Source: Chloroflexota bacterium (lineage in GTDB: Bacteria > Chloroflexota > Dehalococcoidia > UBA2979). Taken from it: a DNA stretch of 34,736 nt. Shown here one piece after another: positions 18,463 to 27,829 of this stretch (positions within the stretch are counted from its first letter, which is position 1; each line of letters starts with the position of its first letter). A program made the translations under genes and the position numbers. The notes under the pieces are model-generated. The model did no database searches. It was given only the letters and a program-made list of their open reading frames with translations, and was not told where the DNA came from. Location of the stretch: contig VXMU01000065.1 of assembly GCA_009840945.1 (NCBI GenBank), forward strand, positions 1 to 34,736, written 5' to 3'.

Positions 18463-19104
18463 CTACCCGATGCCGCTCCCGTTGCTGCTCGCGGTGGAGC
18501 TGCCGTCGTCGGGCTTCTGCAGGATCTCGTCGATCATCCCGTACTCCAACGCCTGGTCGGCATTGAGGTAGAAGTCACGGTCGGTGTCCATGCGGATGCG
18601 ATCGATGTCCTGCCCTGTCCGCTCGGAGAGGATATTACGGATGATCTCGTTGTTGCGCAGGATCTCGCGCGCCGCGATCTCGATGTCCGAGGCCTGACCG
18701 CGCGCGCCGCCCATGGCCTGGTGCATGTGCACGGTGGCGTTCGGCAGCGCGTAGCGCTTGCCCTTCTCGCCGGCCGAGAGCAGCACCGTGGCCATCGAGG
18801 CCGTCGCGCCGACGGCGATCGTCGACACGTCGGACCGGATCAGGTTCATCGTGTCGTAGATCGCGAGGCCGGCGGTGATCACGCCGCCCGGCGAGTGGAT
18901 GTACATGTTGATGTCGCGGTCGGGGTCCTCGCGCTCCAGGTAGAGGAGCTGGGCGACGATCATGTTCGCGATGTGATCGTCGATCGGCGTCCCGAGGAAA
19001 ATGATGCGCTCCTTGAGGAGCAGCGAGTAGATGTCGTAGGCGCGCTCGCCGCGGGCGGTGGTCTCCACGACCATCGGCACGACGTTCATGGGCGAGACCG
19101 TCAA
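18463..19104 (-). CDS. clpP: ATP-dependent Clp protease proteolytic subunit
   Basis: This 213-residue serine peptidase forms the double-ring chamber served by ClpX. With the TTG at 19104 as start, the catalytic triad is S103 (in TASMATVLL), H128 (in VHMHQAMGG) and D177 (in DTDRDFYL). Both flanks differ from the Escherichia coli forms (AASMGA, IHQPLGG) but match what I recall for Chloroflexota ClpPs. The TTG is favoured because AAGGA lies 8 bases upstream; the next candidate, ATG at 19089, would be 23 bases from it. The frame extending further upstream gives a Thr/Pro/Arg-rich, non-family sequence. The 55-base gap to tig and 32-base gap to clpX suggest one operon. Confidence 0.95.
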   Translation of the reverse strand: MTVSPMNVVPMVVETTARGERAYDIYSLLLKERIIFLGTPIDDHIANMIVAQLLYLEREDPDRDINMYIHSPGGVITAGLAIYDTMNLIRSDVSTIAVGATASMATVLLSAGEKGKRYALPNATVHMHQAMGGARGQASDIEIAAREILRNNEIIRNILSERTGQDIDRIRMDTDRDFYLNADQALEYGMIDEILQKPDDGSSTASSNGSGIG

Positions 19105-19159
19105 GGCGGTGTCCTTCCGTGAGCAGGCGGTGCCTGTAAGGCGTTTCTTCGCGGGCCGG

Positions 19160-20677
19160 CTACTCCTCGTCGCCGTCCCCGTCGTCGTCGGTACTGGATC
19201 CACTATCGGCTGCATCGTCGCTGGACGCATCCCCGGCGCTGTCGTCGGCGTCTTCCGCGGCTGCGTCATCGGCGGCCGTGTCCTCGGCCTCGGCCGTTGC
19301 CTCGTCGCCGTCGGCCCCGCGTGCGCCGCGCCGGCGGCGGCTGCGGCGACGCGGCGACCGCGGCTCGATCTCGTCGGGCTGCGAGGCGATCTCGACCAGC
19401 CGCTCCAGCGTCTTCGTCGTGAGCAGGCGAGTCGTGATCTGGCCGCGCGTCTCCTCGGTGTCGAGCAGGCCGCGCAGCGTCGCGCGCTCCTCGAGGTCCG
19501 TGCTCCCGCCGCTCATCGACTCGACGAGCTCGTCGATCTCGGCCTGGATGTCCTGCTCGGACGGCTCGATGCTCTCGCGATCGGCGAGCTCGCCGACGAC
19601 GAGACCGCGGCGCAGCACCAGGTCGGCCTGCTCACGCAGGGCGTCGCGCACCTCGTCCTCCGTCTGGCCGATGGCCTCGAGCCACTGGTCGAACGTCTCG
19701 CGCTCGTGGAAGGCGTGGTTGGACTGCTCGTCGACCAGGCGGTCGATCTCGCGCTCCACCAGCACCTCGGGGTAGTCGAGGTCGGCGGTGGCGAGGAGCA
19801 GGTCGATGACCTCGTCGCGGTACGCGGCCTCGTTCTCGGCCTCGATGCGGATGCGCACGTTCTCCGCGATGCGCTGCTGGAGTTCTTCGAGGGTCTCGAT
19901 GCCCTCCTCGTCCAGCGAGCGGGCGAAGTCGTCGTCGAGGTCCGGGAGGACCTCCTGCTTCACCTCGTGGATGGTCACGCTGTAGCTGGCGCTCTTCCCG
20001 CCGAGCTCCTCGGCGGCGTAGTCCTCCGGCAGGTCGAACTCGAACTCGTGCGGTCCCCCGCGCTCCAGCCCGATGAGGTGGTCGAGAAAGCCCGGCAGCG
20101 AGACGATGCCGTCCTCGGAGACGCGGAACTCCGCGCCCTCCTCGACGTGCGGCTCGCCCTGCCCCTCGATGCTCACGGAGACGTCGACGCGGACCGTGTC
20201 CTCCCACTCGACCGCGCGGTCGACGGGCTCGAGCGTCGCGTAGCGCCGGCGCACGCCGACCATCGCCTCCTCGGTGTCCTCGTCGCTGACCGTGACCTCG
20301 TCGCGCGGCACGCGCAGCGACTGGTACTCGCCGATGTCGACGGTGGGGCGTACGGGGATCATCGCGGTAACGACGAGGGGTTCGGTCGACTTGAGGTCGA
20401 TCTCGGGGTCGCCGATGGCGTCGATCTCCTGCTCCTCCAGCGCCTCGCTGTAGAGGCCGGGCAGGATGTCCTCGATCGCCTCCTGCAGCAGCGCGGGGCG
20501 GCCGACGAGGTTCTCGACGATGTGGCGCGGAGCCTTGCCGGGGCGGAAGCCGGGGATGCGCACCTGCTGGGAGAGCTTGCGGACGGCCTTGTCCAGCGCG
20601 CCCTCCAGGCGCTCGTCCTCGACCTCGATCTCCATGGACACGAGGGAGCGGGGGAGCCGTTCGGCGGTGACTGGCAT
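19160..20677 (-). CDS. tig: trigger factor with long basic-acidic C-terminal tail
   Basis: This 505-residue ribosome-associated chaperone and peptidyl-prolyl isomerase binds nascent chains. The ribosome-docking signature GFRPGKAP is near residue 43; a central PPIase-like domain (around [17 protein letters not shown] to [15 protein letters not shown]) and the helical C-terminal chaperone domain follow. The usual length is 430-450. Here residues 440-454 are an Arg-rich run ([15 protein letters not shown]) and 455-505 are a low-complexity Asp/Ala/Glu/Ser tail, so about 65 residues are extra. The ATG at 20677 follows GAGGCGAG on the - strand. It leads tig-clpP-clpX and lies 140 bases downstream of oppC. 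Confidence 0.95.
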   Translation of the reverse strand: MPVTAERLPRSLVSMEIEVEDERLEGALDKAVRKLSQQVRIPGFRPGKAPRHIVENLVGRPALLQEAIEDILPGLYSEALEEQEIDAIGDPEIDLKSTEPLVVTAMIPVRPTVDIGEYQSLRVPRDEVTVSDEDTEEAMVGVRRRYATLEPVDRAVEWEDTVRVDVSVSIEGQGEPHVEEGAEFRVSEDGIVSLPGFLDHLIGLERGGPHEFEFDLPEDYAAEELGGKSASYSVTIHEVKQEVLPDLDDDFARSLDEEGIETLEELQQRIAENVRIRIEAENEAAYRDEVIDLLLATADLDYPEVLVEREIDRLVDEQSNHAFHERETFDQWLEAIGQTEDEVRDALREQADLVLRRGLVVGELADRESIEPSEQDIQAEIDELVESMSGGSTDLEERATLRGLLDTEETRGQITTRLLTTKTLERLVEIASQPDEIEPRSPRRRSRRRRGARGADGDEATAEAEDTAADDAAAEDADDSAGDASSDDAADSGSSTDDDGDGDEE

Positions 20678-20745
20678 GGATCTCGCCTCGGGGTGCGGTG
20701 GACGGGTTCGTCGGGCGGGGCCGCAGCCGTGAGCCCGGTAGTCAG

Positions 20746-20751
20746 ATTATG
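20746..20751 (-). promoter_or_regulatory. possible -10 (CATAAT) for tig
   Basis: On the - strand CATAAT (5 of 6 consensus) sits in an A/T-rich patch in the oppC-tig gap, about 69 bases before the tig ATG. No clear -35 occurs 16-18 bases further upstream, so this is a tentative call. Confidence 0.3.
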
Positions 20752-20816
20752 AATCGGCGAGCCCTGTGCGCCACCGTCTCACCGGGGGCGCTCGCAGCCA
20801 CTTGGTCGCCAGCGTC

Positions 20817-21782
20817 TCACCGGCCGCGCACCGCGTCGTTGAGCGCGTCGCCGAACAGCGCGAAGGCGTAGAGCAGCGCCACTACGAACATCGAGGGCAC
20901 GATCAGCAGGTGCGGGTGCTGCGAGAACGTGCGGACGCTCCCCGCCTCGAAGATCATCACCCCGAACGACGGCACGGGCGGCTGCACGCCCACCCCGAAC
21001 CACGTGAGCAGCAGCTCCGACCCCGCGACCGAGCCGAGCGCCGTCGAGGCGCCGAGGATGAGCAGGAACGAGACGTTGGGCAGCAGGTGCCGGTAGATGA
21101 TGTGCGACGTCGTCGCCCCCATCGCCACCGAGGCGACCACGAAGTCGCGCTCGCGGAGCTGCAGCACCTGCGCGCGGATGATGCGCATGCTGCCCACCCA
21201 GAAGAAGAGCGACAGTGCCCCGAACACCGTGAAGTACGAGGGCACCCCGTTCTCCACGAGCCCGCTGAGGAACGAGTTCGCCTCCAGCCACTTCGTAGCC
21301 TCGACCACGCGCGGGGAGAGCGAGGCGTTGATGAGGATCAGCATCGGCAGGCCGGGCAGCGAGATGAAGACGTCGCCGACGCGCCCGATCACCCCGTCCG
21401 TGCGCCCGCCGCGGTACCCGGCGATCAGGCCGAGCGTCGGCCCGATGATGAGCCCGCCGGTCACGATCACGAGTGCGGTGATGATCACCGTCGTGCGCGC
21501 CGAGTAGATCGCGCGGCTGAGCATGTCGCGGCCGAGCCGGTCGGTGCCGAGCCAGTGGTCGGATGTCGGCCCCTCGAGGCCGCGGAGCAGGTCCTGCTCC
21601 GTGAAGCTGTAGGGGGCGAGCCAGTTCGCGCCGATGCCGAACGTGTAGATGATGACAATGATGACGAGGCCGATCATCGCCAGCTTCTTGCGGCGCAGTC
21701 GCTGCCAGAGCTGCGTCCAGGCGCCGGCCGGCGTCCCCGTCGCTTCGCCGCTGAAGTCGACATCGGTGCGCGTCGTGGTCAC
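20817..21782 (-). CDS. ABC peptide/nickel-type transporter permease (OppC/DppC family)
   Basis: This 321-residue inner-membrane permease of the BPD_transp_1 family has an N-terminal cytoplasmic part rich in Arg/Lys (LWQRLRRKKLAMIGL), six predicted TM helices, the Opp/Dpp-C hallmark DHWLGTDRLGRDMLSR and the ATPase-coupling EAA-like loop (VAMGATTSHIIYRHLLPN). The GTG at 21782 overlaps the oppB TGA in a GTGA. It pairs with the next gene as a heterodimeric channel for oligopeptides, dipeptides or a similar solute. No ATPase gene (oppD/F) follows; tig comes next. Confidence 0.9.
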   Translation of the reverse strand: MTTTRTDVDFSGEATGTPAGAWTQLWQRLRRKKLAMIGLVIIVIIYTFGIGANWLAPYSFTEQDLLRGLEGPTSDHWLGTDRLGRDMLSRAIYSARTTVIITALVIVTGGLIIGPTLGLIAGYRGGRTDGVIGRVGDVFISLPGLPMLILINASLSPRVVEATKWLEANSFLSGLVENGVPSYFTVFGALSLFFWVGSMRIIRAQVLQLRERDFVVASVAMGATTSHIIYRHLLPNVSFLLILGASTALGSVAGSELLLTWFGVGVQPPVPSFGVMIFEAGSVRTFSQHPHLLIVPSMFVVALLYAFALFGDALNDAVRGR

Positions 21783-22810
21783 GCGTTGATCGCCTCACCC
21801 AGCCGGACGCGCGGGTCGATCCACGTATAGGCGATCTCGACCACGAGGTTGGCGAGCACGAAGGCCGTGGAGAGGATCACGGTGATCGCGAGGATCACGT
21901 CGTAGTCGCGGCTCTGCACCGCCGCAAACGCGAAGCGGCCGATGCCCGGGATGCCGAGCAGCGTCTCCGTGAAGAACGCGCCCTCGAGGATCCCGACGAG
22001 CGCGAACCCGATCACGGTGATCACGGGCAACAGCGCGTTCGGCAGCACGTGCTTGAATGCGACGGTCGTCTCCTTGAGGCCCTTGGCGTGGGCCGTGCGG
22101 ACGTAGTCCTCGCTCAGCACCTCGAGCGCGGTGATGCGCACGAGCCGCGCGACGCCGGCGAAGCCGCCGATGGAGAGCACCAAGAGCGGCAGGTAGATGT
22201 GCGGATCCGGGATCGGGACGGCGACCACGCCGCCGATCCACCAGATGTCGAAGATGCCGTCGAGACCCTCGCCGCCCCAGCCTCCGACCGGGAGGAGGTC
22301 GAGCTGCGACGCGAACAGCCACAGCGCGGGAGGGATGATCACCAGCACCGGCACGGACGTCAGGAACAGCAGCGAGGCGATCACGAACGGGTCGATCCAC
22401 GTCCCATTAAACCTCGCGGCTAACAGCCCGAGCGGGATGCCGACCGAGAAGACGGTGACGAGCGTGAGGAAGCCGAGCTGGGCGGAGATCGCCATCTTGC
22501 TGCGGATCAGCTCGTTGACCGAGAAGCCCTGCTGGATGAAGGACTCGCCGAAGTCGCCGCGGATGGCGCCGCTGCCGGAGCCACCCGGATAGAGGTCGCC
22601 GACGAGCCAGCGCAGGTACTGCTCCACCACCGTGCCGTCGAGGCCGCGCTCCGCGCGGACGCGCTCGAGCACATCGGGGTCGCGGAGCTGGCCCGCGGCG
22701 ATGCTCACCGGGTCGCCGGGCCCGAAGCGGGCGATCGAGAACGTCGCGAACGAGACGATCCCGAGGATGACCGGCAGCCACAGCAGACGGCGGATGATGT
22801 AGCCCGCCAC
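21779..22810 (-). CDS. ABC peptide/nickel-type transporter permease (OppB/DppB family)
   Basis: This 343-residue inner-membrane permease begins MAGYIIRRLLWLPVILGI, typical of OppB/DppB. It has the family's RFGPGDPVS segment, then five or six TM helices, and an EAA-like loop (YVRTAHAKGLKETTVAFKHVLPNAL) with a long extracytoplasmic region between TM1 and TM2 (about 35-105). The GTG start at 22810 lies 9 bases after the binding-protein stop, and its own stop overlaps oppC. It forms the channel with OppC. Confidence 0.92.
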   Translation of the reverse strand: MAGYIIRRLLWLPVILGIVSFATFSIARFGPGDPVSIAAGQLRDPDVLERVRAERGLDGTVVEQYLRWLVGDLYPGGSGSGAIRGDFGESFIQQGFSVNELIRSKMAISAQLGFLTLVTVFSVGIPLGLLAARFNGTWIDPFVIASLLFLTSVPVLVIIPPALWLFASQLDLLPVGGWGGEGLDGIFDIWWIGGVVAVPIPDPHIYLPLLVLSIGGFAGVARLVRITALEVLSEDYVRTAHAKGLKETTVAFKHVLPNALLPVITVIGFALVGILEGAFFTETLLGIPGIGRFAFAAVQSRDYDVILAITVILSTAFVLANLVVEIAYTWIDPRVRLGEAINA

Positions 22811-22819
22811 GATCGGCCC

Positions 22820-24538
22820 CTAGCGGTTGACCTTCACGAAGCGCAGCCGCGGGATCACCATCGGCGGCTCGAACCAGCCCTCGATGTCCGCGTTGATCAC
22901 CACGTGCGCCTGCGAGAAGTAGAGCGGCAGCCACGCCGCGTCCTCGATGATCAGGCGCTCCGCCTCCTGGTACAGCTCCAGGCGGCGGCCCGCGTCCTGC
23001 TCGACGCGCGCCTCCTCGAGGATCGCGTCGACCTCGGTGTTGCTGTAGTTGACGTCGTTGAGGGCGGAGCCGGAGTGGAACTTGAGGTCCAGGATGTCCT
23101 CGGGGTCCGGGTAGTCCATGATCCACCCGGCGTTGAACATCTGCAGGCTGCCCTCGTCCTGCCGGGCGAGGATCGTCGCGAAGTCGGTCTGCTCGATGCG
23201 GACCTCGATACCCAGCTCCTCGCGCCACTGCTGGATGAACGCCTGCGTGTCGATGCGCCCCTCGGCGCCGCCGCCCACCTCGGTGAGCACGATCTCCGGC
23301 AGGTTCTCCGCCGAGCCGTACTTCGAGGCGGCCAGCAGCCGCCGCGCCTCGTCGGGGTCGAACTGGAACGTCTTGTCGCCCGGCGTGTAGCCCGGCAGCT
23401 GCGGCATCAGGATGCCCGTCGCCGGCGCCAGCATGTTGTTGAACGTCACCTCCGCGATCAGCGTGCGGTCGATCGAGAACCCGAGCGCGCGGCGCACGTT
23501 CACGTCGTCGAACGGCGGGACGTTCGTGTTCAGCGCCAGGTAGGAGATCGTGAACTGCGGGAAGACTTGGTAGAGCGGTCCGATGTCGCTCTCCGGGTCA
23601 CGCGCGCGGTCGATGTCGTTGACGCTGATGAAGGCGATGTCCAGCTCGCCGTTCTCGAAGCGGGTCAGCGTGGAGCCGCCCGAGAGCTCGTAGAGCACCT
23701 CGCGGATCGAGGGCGCTCCGAGGTGGTAGCGCGCGTTGGCCTGCAGCACGATGCGCTGCCCCAGCCGCCACTCCTGCAGCCGGTACGGGCCGGTGCCGTT
23801 GGGCCGGCGCGTCCAGCCGCGCGGGTTCGCCTCGATCTGCTGGCGGTCCACGATGAAGGCCGTCGGGTAGGTGAGCTTCGCGAGGAAGTACGGCTTCGGC
23901 GCGTCGATCGTGAACTGGATCGTGCGGTCGTCGATGACCTCGATGCCGCTGATGCCCTCGGCGCCCTCGTAGAAGCGCTCGCGCACGCCGATGATGTCGC
24001 CGAGGTAGCCGAGCGCGGTCGGCGAGGCGAGCTCGCGCGAGGCGGCGCGTTCGAGCGACCAGCGCACGTCCTCGGCGGTCACGCGGCGGCCCTGGTGGAA
24101 GAAGATGTCGTCGCGCAGCGTGAAGGTGTAGACGAGCCCGTCGTCGGAGACCTCGAACGACTCAGCGAGGTCGAGCTCGATGTTGAGATCCGGGGTGATG
24201 GTCAGCAGGCCGCTGAAGATCTCGACGATGAACTCCGCGGAGCCGGAGTCACCGGCCAGGTGGGGGTCCATCGTGACGGGGTCGGAGCCGGCCAGCCGCA
24301 GCCGGCCGCTCGCGTCCTCGGTGTCGCCGCTGCCGGTGTCGAGGCCGGCGGTCTCGCCATCGTCGTCATCGCCGTCGGCCGTCCTGCTGATGCCCCCGCC
24401 CTCGTCGGAAGTCGAGGTGGTCGTGGCGCCGTCCTCGCCGCCGCCGAGCAGGAGCACGGCGGAGAGTCCGCCCACGACGATCACGAGGGCCGCGAGGACC
24501 CCCAGCATCAGGACGATGACCCGGTTCTGTCCACTCAC
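22820..24538 (-). CDS. ABC peptide-type solute-binding protein, TM-anchored (SBP_bac_5)
   Basis: This 572-residue extracytoplasmic binding protein is of family 5 (OppA/DppA/NikA). Markers include DPVTMDPHLAGD near 85, SFEVSDDGLVYTFTLRDDI, FFHQGRRVTAEDVRWSLER and NGTGPYRLQEW. In place of a lipobox Cys it has a single N-terminal membrane helix (VIVLMLGVLAALVIVVGGL, about 7-30) followed by a linker of about 50 residues rich in Gly, Asp, Thr and Ser. It is thus likely tethered to the membrane by an uncleaved anchor. The GTG at 24538 has GGAGG at 6 bases, and a possible -10 TATTCT (24567-24572) lies further upstream. It heads the operon with oppB and oppC. The substrate is not evident. Confidence 0.92.
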   Translation of the reverse strand: MSGQNRVIVLMLGVLAALVIVVGGLSAVLLLGGGEDGATTTSTSDEGGGISRTADGDDDDGETAGLDTGSGDTEDASGRLRLAGSDPVTMDPHLAGDSGSAEFIVEIFSGLLTITPDLNIELDLAESFEVSDDGLVYTFTLRDDIFFHQGRRVTAEDVRWSLERAASRELASPTALGYLGDIIGVRERFYEGAEGISGIEVIDDRTIQFTIDAPKPYFLAKLTYPTAFIVDRQQIEANPRGWTRRPNGTGPYRLQEWRLGQRIVLQANARYHLGAPSIREVLYELSGGSTLTRFENGELDIAFISVNDIDRARDPESDIGPLYQVFPQFTISYLALNTNVPPFDDVNVRRALGFSIDRTLIAEVTFNNMLAPATGILMPQLPGYTPGDKTFQFDPDEARRLLAASKYGSAENLPEIVLTEVGGGAEGRIDTQAFIQQWREELGIEVRIEQTDFATILARQDEGSLQMFNAGWIMDYPDPEDILDLKFHSGSALNDVNYSNTEVDAILEEARVEQDAGRRLELYQEAERLIIEDAAWLPLYFSQAHVVINADIEGWFEPPMVIPRLRFVKVNR

Positions 24539-24583
24539 AGAGCGCCTCCGCTCGATGCGTCGTTAGAGAATACGCATGTCATT

Positions 24584-24601
24584 GCCGGATGGGATTCCGG
24601 C
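24584..24601 (-). terminator. hairpin between aspS and the opp operon
   Basis: GCCGGA (24584-24589) and TCCGGC (24596-24601) form a perfect 6-bp stem with a 6-base loop in the 92-base gap after aspS. It has no T-run and is a weak candidate terminator for aspS. Confidence 0.3.
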
Positions 24602-24630
24602 GGCCCGGGGGAGCGAGTCGCGTATCACGA

Positions 24631-26457
24631 TCATACGTCATTCGTGACCTCTTCCCGCGCGCCCTCGTCGCGCTGCGACTGCGCGGCCTCGGCCTCGGGC
24701 GTGAGTGCGATGTGGACCTCGGCCAGCTGCTCGCCGTGCACGCTCGCGGGTGCGCCGGTCAGCGGGTCGGTCGCCGACTTCGTCTTCGGGAACGCGATCA
24801 CCTCGCGGATGTCGCGCTCGCCGGCGAAGAGCGCCACGGTGCGGTCGAGGCCCGGCGCGATGCCGCCGTGCGGCGGCGCGCCGAACGTGAACGCCTCCAG
24901 CATGTGCCCGAAGCGCTCCTCGGCCTCCGACTCGTCGAGGTCGAGCAGCCGGAGCACGCGCGAGAGCAGCTCGCGGCGGTGGATTCGGATGGAGCCGGAG
25001 CCGATCTCCTGGCCGTTGCAGACCAGGTCGTACGCGCGCGAGCGCGCGGCGGCCGGGTCCTCCTCCATGCGCTCGACGTCCTCCTCGAACGGCGCGGTGA
25101 AGAGGTGGTGCATCGCGCTCCAGCGCTGCCCCTGCGCGTCCCACTCGAACATCGGGAACTCGGTGATGAAGGCGAAGGCGAGCACGTTCGGGTCGGCGAG
25201 GTCGCGGTCCTCGGCGACGCGCCGCATGAGCACGTCGAGCACGCGCGAGCTGACCGCGTCCTGGTCGGCGACGATCAGCAGCATGTCGCCGTTCGACGCG
25301 CCGCACGCCTCGGCCAGCGCCGCCAGCGTCTCCTCCTCGAAGAAGCGCGCGACGGGCGAGCGCACCGAGCCGTCCTCCTCGTAGACGATCCAGACGAGGC
25401 CGCCCGCGCCGCTCTCCTTCGCCAGCGCCTCGAGCGCGTCGGCGCCGCGGCGCGGCGTGTCGGCGCCGCCGGGTACGGCGAAGCCGCGCACGCGGCCCCC
25501 GGCCTCGATGGCGCGGCGGAACACCATGAACTCGCTGTCGCGGACGATGTCGGTGAGGTCGCTGATCTCGATGCCAAAGCGGAGGTCGGGCTTGTCGGAG
25601 CCGTAGCGCTCCATCGACTCCGCGTACGTCATCCGCACGAACGGGCTCGGCGTGTCGAGGTCCGGGGCCACCTCGGCGGCGAGGCCGGCGTACAGGTCCT
25701 CCATGAGCGCGAGGATGTCGTCCTCGTGGACGAAGGACATCTCCAGGTCGAGCTGCGTGAACTCGGGCTGGCGATCGGCGCGGAGGTCCTCGTCGCGGTA
25801 GCAGCGCGCGATCTGGAAGTAGCGCTCGACGCCGGCGACCATCAGCAGCTGCTTCCACTGCTGCGGCGACTGCGGCAGCGCGTAGAAGTCGCCGGGGTGC
25901 ACCCGGCTCGGCACGAGGTAGTCACGAGCGCCCTCGGGCGTCGCGAGGCCAAGCACGGGCGTCTCGACCTCCAGGAAGCCGCGGTCGTTGAGGAAGCGGC
26001 GCATGTAGGCGATGACGCGGTGGCGCAGGACGAGGTTGCGGGCCATCCGCTCGCGGCGCAGGTCCAGGTAGCGATAGCGCAGCCGCGTCGCCTCGTCGAC
26101 GTTCGTCTCCTGGTTGATCGGGAACGGCGGCGTGCGCGCGGCGTTGAGGATCGCGGCGCTCCGCACGGCAACCTCGACAGCGCCGGTGTCGAGGTCCGGG
26201 TTCTCCGTGCCGGGCTGCCGCGCGACGACGTCGCCGTCCACCTGGAGCACGTACTCGCTGCGCACCTCCGAGGCGGCCTCGAACGCTTCGGGGGCGTCCT
26301 CGGGGTGGAACACGACCTGCACGAGGCCGGACGCGTCGCGCAGGTCGACGAAGATCAGGCCGCCGTGGTCGCGGCGGCGGTGCACCCATCCGGCGAGCGT
26401 GACCGCCTCGCCGGCGTGCTCGATCCGGAGTGTCCCCGCGGCATGGGTGCGCAACAT
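24631..26457 (-). CDS. aspS: aspartyl-tRNA synthetase (likely non-discriminating)
   Basis: This 608-residue bacterial-type class II synthetase charges tRNA-Asp. It has the N-terminal OB-fold anticodon domain (AGWVHRRRDHGGLIFVDLRD), motif 2 (FQIARCYRDEDLRADRQPEF), the bacterial insertion domain and motif 3 (GIAPGLDRTVAL). The open frame runs far upstream opposite hemW, but the ATG at 26457 starts the family N-terminus (MLRTHAAGTLRIEHAGE). Residues H31 and G83 fall at the two positions that mark enzymes also charging tRNA-Asn, as described for Chlamydia and Pseudomonas. If so, Asp-tRNA-Asn would be amidated by GatCAB. No ribosome binding site is visible. It is divergent from hemW across 141 bases. 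Confidence 0.95.
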   Translation of the reverse strand: MLRTHAAGTLRIEHAGEAVTLAGWVHRRRDHGGLIFVDLRDASGLVQVVFHPEDAPEAFEAASEVRSEYVLQVDGDVVARQPGTENPDLDTGAVEVAVRSAAILNAARTPPFPINQETNVDEATRLRYRYLDLRRERMARNLVLRHRVIAYMRRFLNDRGFLEVETPVLGLATPEGARDYLVPSRVHPGDFYALPQSPQQWKQLLMVAGVERYFQIARCYRDEDLRADRQPEFTQLDLEMSFVHEDDILALMEDLYAGLAAEVAPDLDTPSPFVRMTYAESMERYGSDKPDLRFGIEISDLTDIVRDSEFMVFRRAIEAGGRVRGFAVPGGADTPRRGADALEALAKESGAGGLVWIVYEEDGSVRSPVARFFEEETLAALAEACGASNGDMLLIVADQDAVSSRVLDVLMRRVAEDRDLADPNVLAFAFITEFPMFEWDAQGQRWSAMHHLFTAPFEEDVERMEEDPAAARSRAYDLVCNGQEIGSGSIRIHRRELLSRVLRLLDLDESEAEERFGHMLEAFTFGAPPHGGIAPGLDRTVALFAGERDIREVIAFPKTKSATDPLTGAPASVHGEQLAEVHIALTPEAEAAQSQRDEGAREEVTNDV

Positions 26458-26598
26458 GCAATCGAGTCTCGCACGGGCTGCGGAGCCGGGGTAGGGGTCC
26501 GCGCGACGTACGCCGATCGTTCCCCACACCCCCTCGCGCCTGTACGCTGACCGGGCCGCCAGGGCACGTACGGGGCGGCGTGAGCATCGAGGTCCGCC

Positions 26599-27807
26599 GT
26601 GACCCAGGCACAACCACAGTCGCTGTCGCTCTACCTGCACATCCCGTTCTGCACGGCCAAGTGCGGCTACTGCGACTTCAACTCGTATGAGGGCCTCGAC
26701 CACCTCGTCCCCGACTACACGCCCGCGCTCGTGCGCGAGCTGGAGCTGTGGGCCCCGGCCGCCCGCAGCCACCGCGTCGAGACGGTGTTCCTCGGCGGCG
26801 GCACGCCGAGCCTGACCTCGCTCGACGACATGGAGACGATCGTCCGCGGCCTCCGCGACCAGTACGACGTCGCGCCCGACGCCGAGTGGACGCTGGAGGC
26901 GAACCCGACCGAGCTGACGCAGGAGCACCTCGAAGGCCTGCGCGCGCTCGGCATCAACCGCCTCTCGATCGGCGTCCAGTCCCTCCACGACGACGAGCTC
27001 GAGCTGCTCGACCGCCAGCACAGCGCCGAGCGCGCCGTCGAGGGGGTCCGCGCGGCACGGGCGGCGGGCTTCGACAACGTCAACATGGACCTCATCTTCG
27101 GGCTCATCGATCAGCCCCTCGAACGCTGGCAGGGCACGCTGGAGCGCGCGATCGAGCTCGCGCCGGAGCACCTCTCCTGCTACGCGCTGACCGTCGAGCC
27201 CGGCACGTTGCTCTACTACCAGGTGCAGAAGGGCACGCTCCCCGAACCGGACCCCGACGTGGTCGCGGAGCAGTACGAGTGGACGCGCGACCGCCTCGCC
27301 GGCGCCGGGTACGAGCAGTACGAGATCTCGAACTGGGCGCGGCCCGGCCACGCCTGCCGCCACAACCTCGTCTACTGGCGGGCCGAGCCGTACATCGGCG
27401 TCGGCGCGGGCGCGCACTCGTTCTTCGCCGGGCAGCGCCTCGCGAACGTCGACTCGCCGCAGCGCTACGTCGAGCTCGTCAACGCGTCCCACGAGGAGCG
27501 CGCGGCCACCGGCGGCGGCACGCTGCAGCAGATCGCCGGCGGCGAGACGCCCGACGCGGCCACGCTGCGCGCCGACGCGCTGATCCTCGGCCTGCGGCTC
27601 CTCGAAGGCGTCTCCCGCCTCGAGTACGCCGACCGCTTCGGCGAGCCGCCCGAGGCCGCGTTCGGCGGGGCGATCGAGCGCCACTTCCGCACCGGGCTGC
27701 TGGAGGACCGCGACGGCCGGCTGCGCCTGACGAGCCGCGGGCTACTGCTCGCCAACGAGGTCTTCGTCGACCTGTTGCCGGACACCGAACCGGCTCCGGC
27801 GCCCTGA
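26599..27807 (+). CDS. hemW: radical SAM haem chaperone HemW
   Basis: This 402-residue protein was formerly called oxygen-independent coproporphyrinogen oxidase-like. The radical-SAM cluster motif is C18-x3-C22-x2-C25 (PFCTAKCGYCDFNS), followed by FLGGGTPSL, LEANP, RLSIGVQS and the HemW-type segment YEISNWARPGHACRHNLVYW with GVGAGAHSF. HemW binds haem and delivers it to membrane haemoproteins; true HemN enzymes carry an extra Cys in the cluster motif (CxxxCxxCxC), absent here. The GTG at 26599 has GAGGT at 5 bases. A small zinc-ribbon gene follows after 22 bases. Confidence 0.93.
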   Translation: MTQAQPQSLSLYLHIPFCTAKCGYCDFNSYEGLDHLVPDYTPALVRELELWAPAARSHRVETVFLGGGTPSLTSLDDMETIVRGLRDQYDVAPDAEWTLEANPTELTQEHLEGLRALGINRLSIGVQSLHDDELELLDRQHSAERAVEGVRAARAAGFDNVNMDLIFGLIDQPLERWQGTLERAIELAPEHLSCYALTVEPGTLLYYQVQKGTLPEPDPDVVAEQYEWTRDRLAGAGYEQYEISNWARPGHACRHNLVYWRAEPYIGVGAGAHSFFAGQRLANVDSPQRYVELVNASHEERAATGGGTLQQIAGGETPDAATLRADALILGLRLLEGVSRLEYADRFGEPPEAAFGGAIERHFRTGLLEDRDGRLRLTSRGLLLANEVFVDLLPDTEPAPAP

Positions 27808-27829
27808 CGCCGTCGCCGCGGGGCCCCAC

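Noticed and set aside
18463-19269. Long N-terminal form of ClpP
   Set aside because: The extra Thr/Pro/Arg-rich residues overlap the tig end and do not match the family; a ribosome binding site supports the TTG at 19104.
19058-20752. 564-codon + strand frame opposite tig
   Set aside because: Shadow of trigger factor; Leu/Val/Asp-rich without any domain.
22904-25384. 826-codon + strand frame opposite oppA and aspS
   Set aside because: It spans two real - strand genes and their gap, has an Arg/Val/Glu-rich shadow composition and no domain signature.
24589-26550. 653-codon + strand frame opposite aspS
   Set aside because: Shadow of aspS; the - strand frame has all synthetase motifs.
26458-27684. 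Long upstream extension of the aspS frame opposite hemW
   Set aside because: The ATG at 26457 starts the normal AspRS N-terminus; the extension is antisense to a complete hemW.
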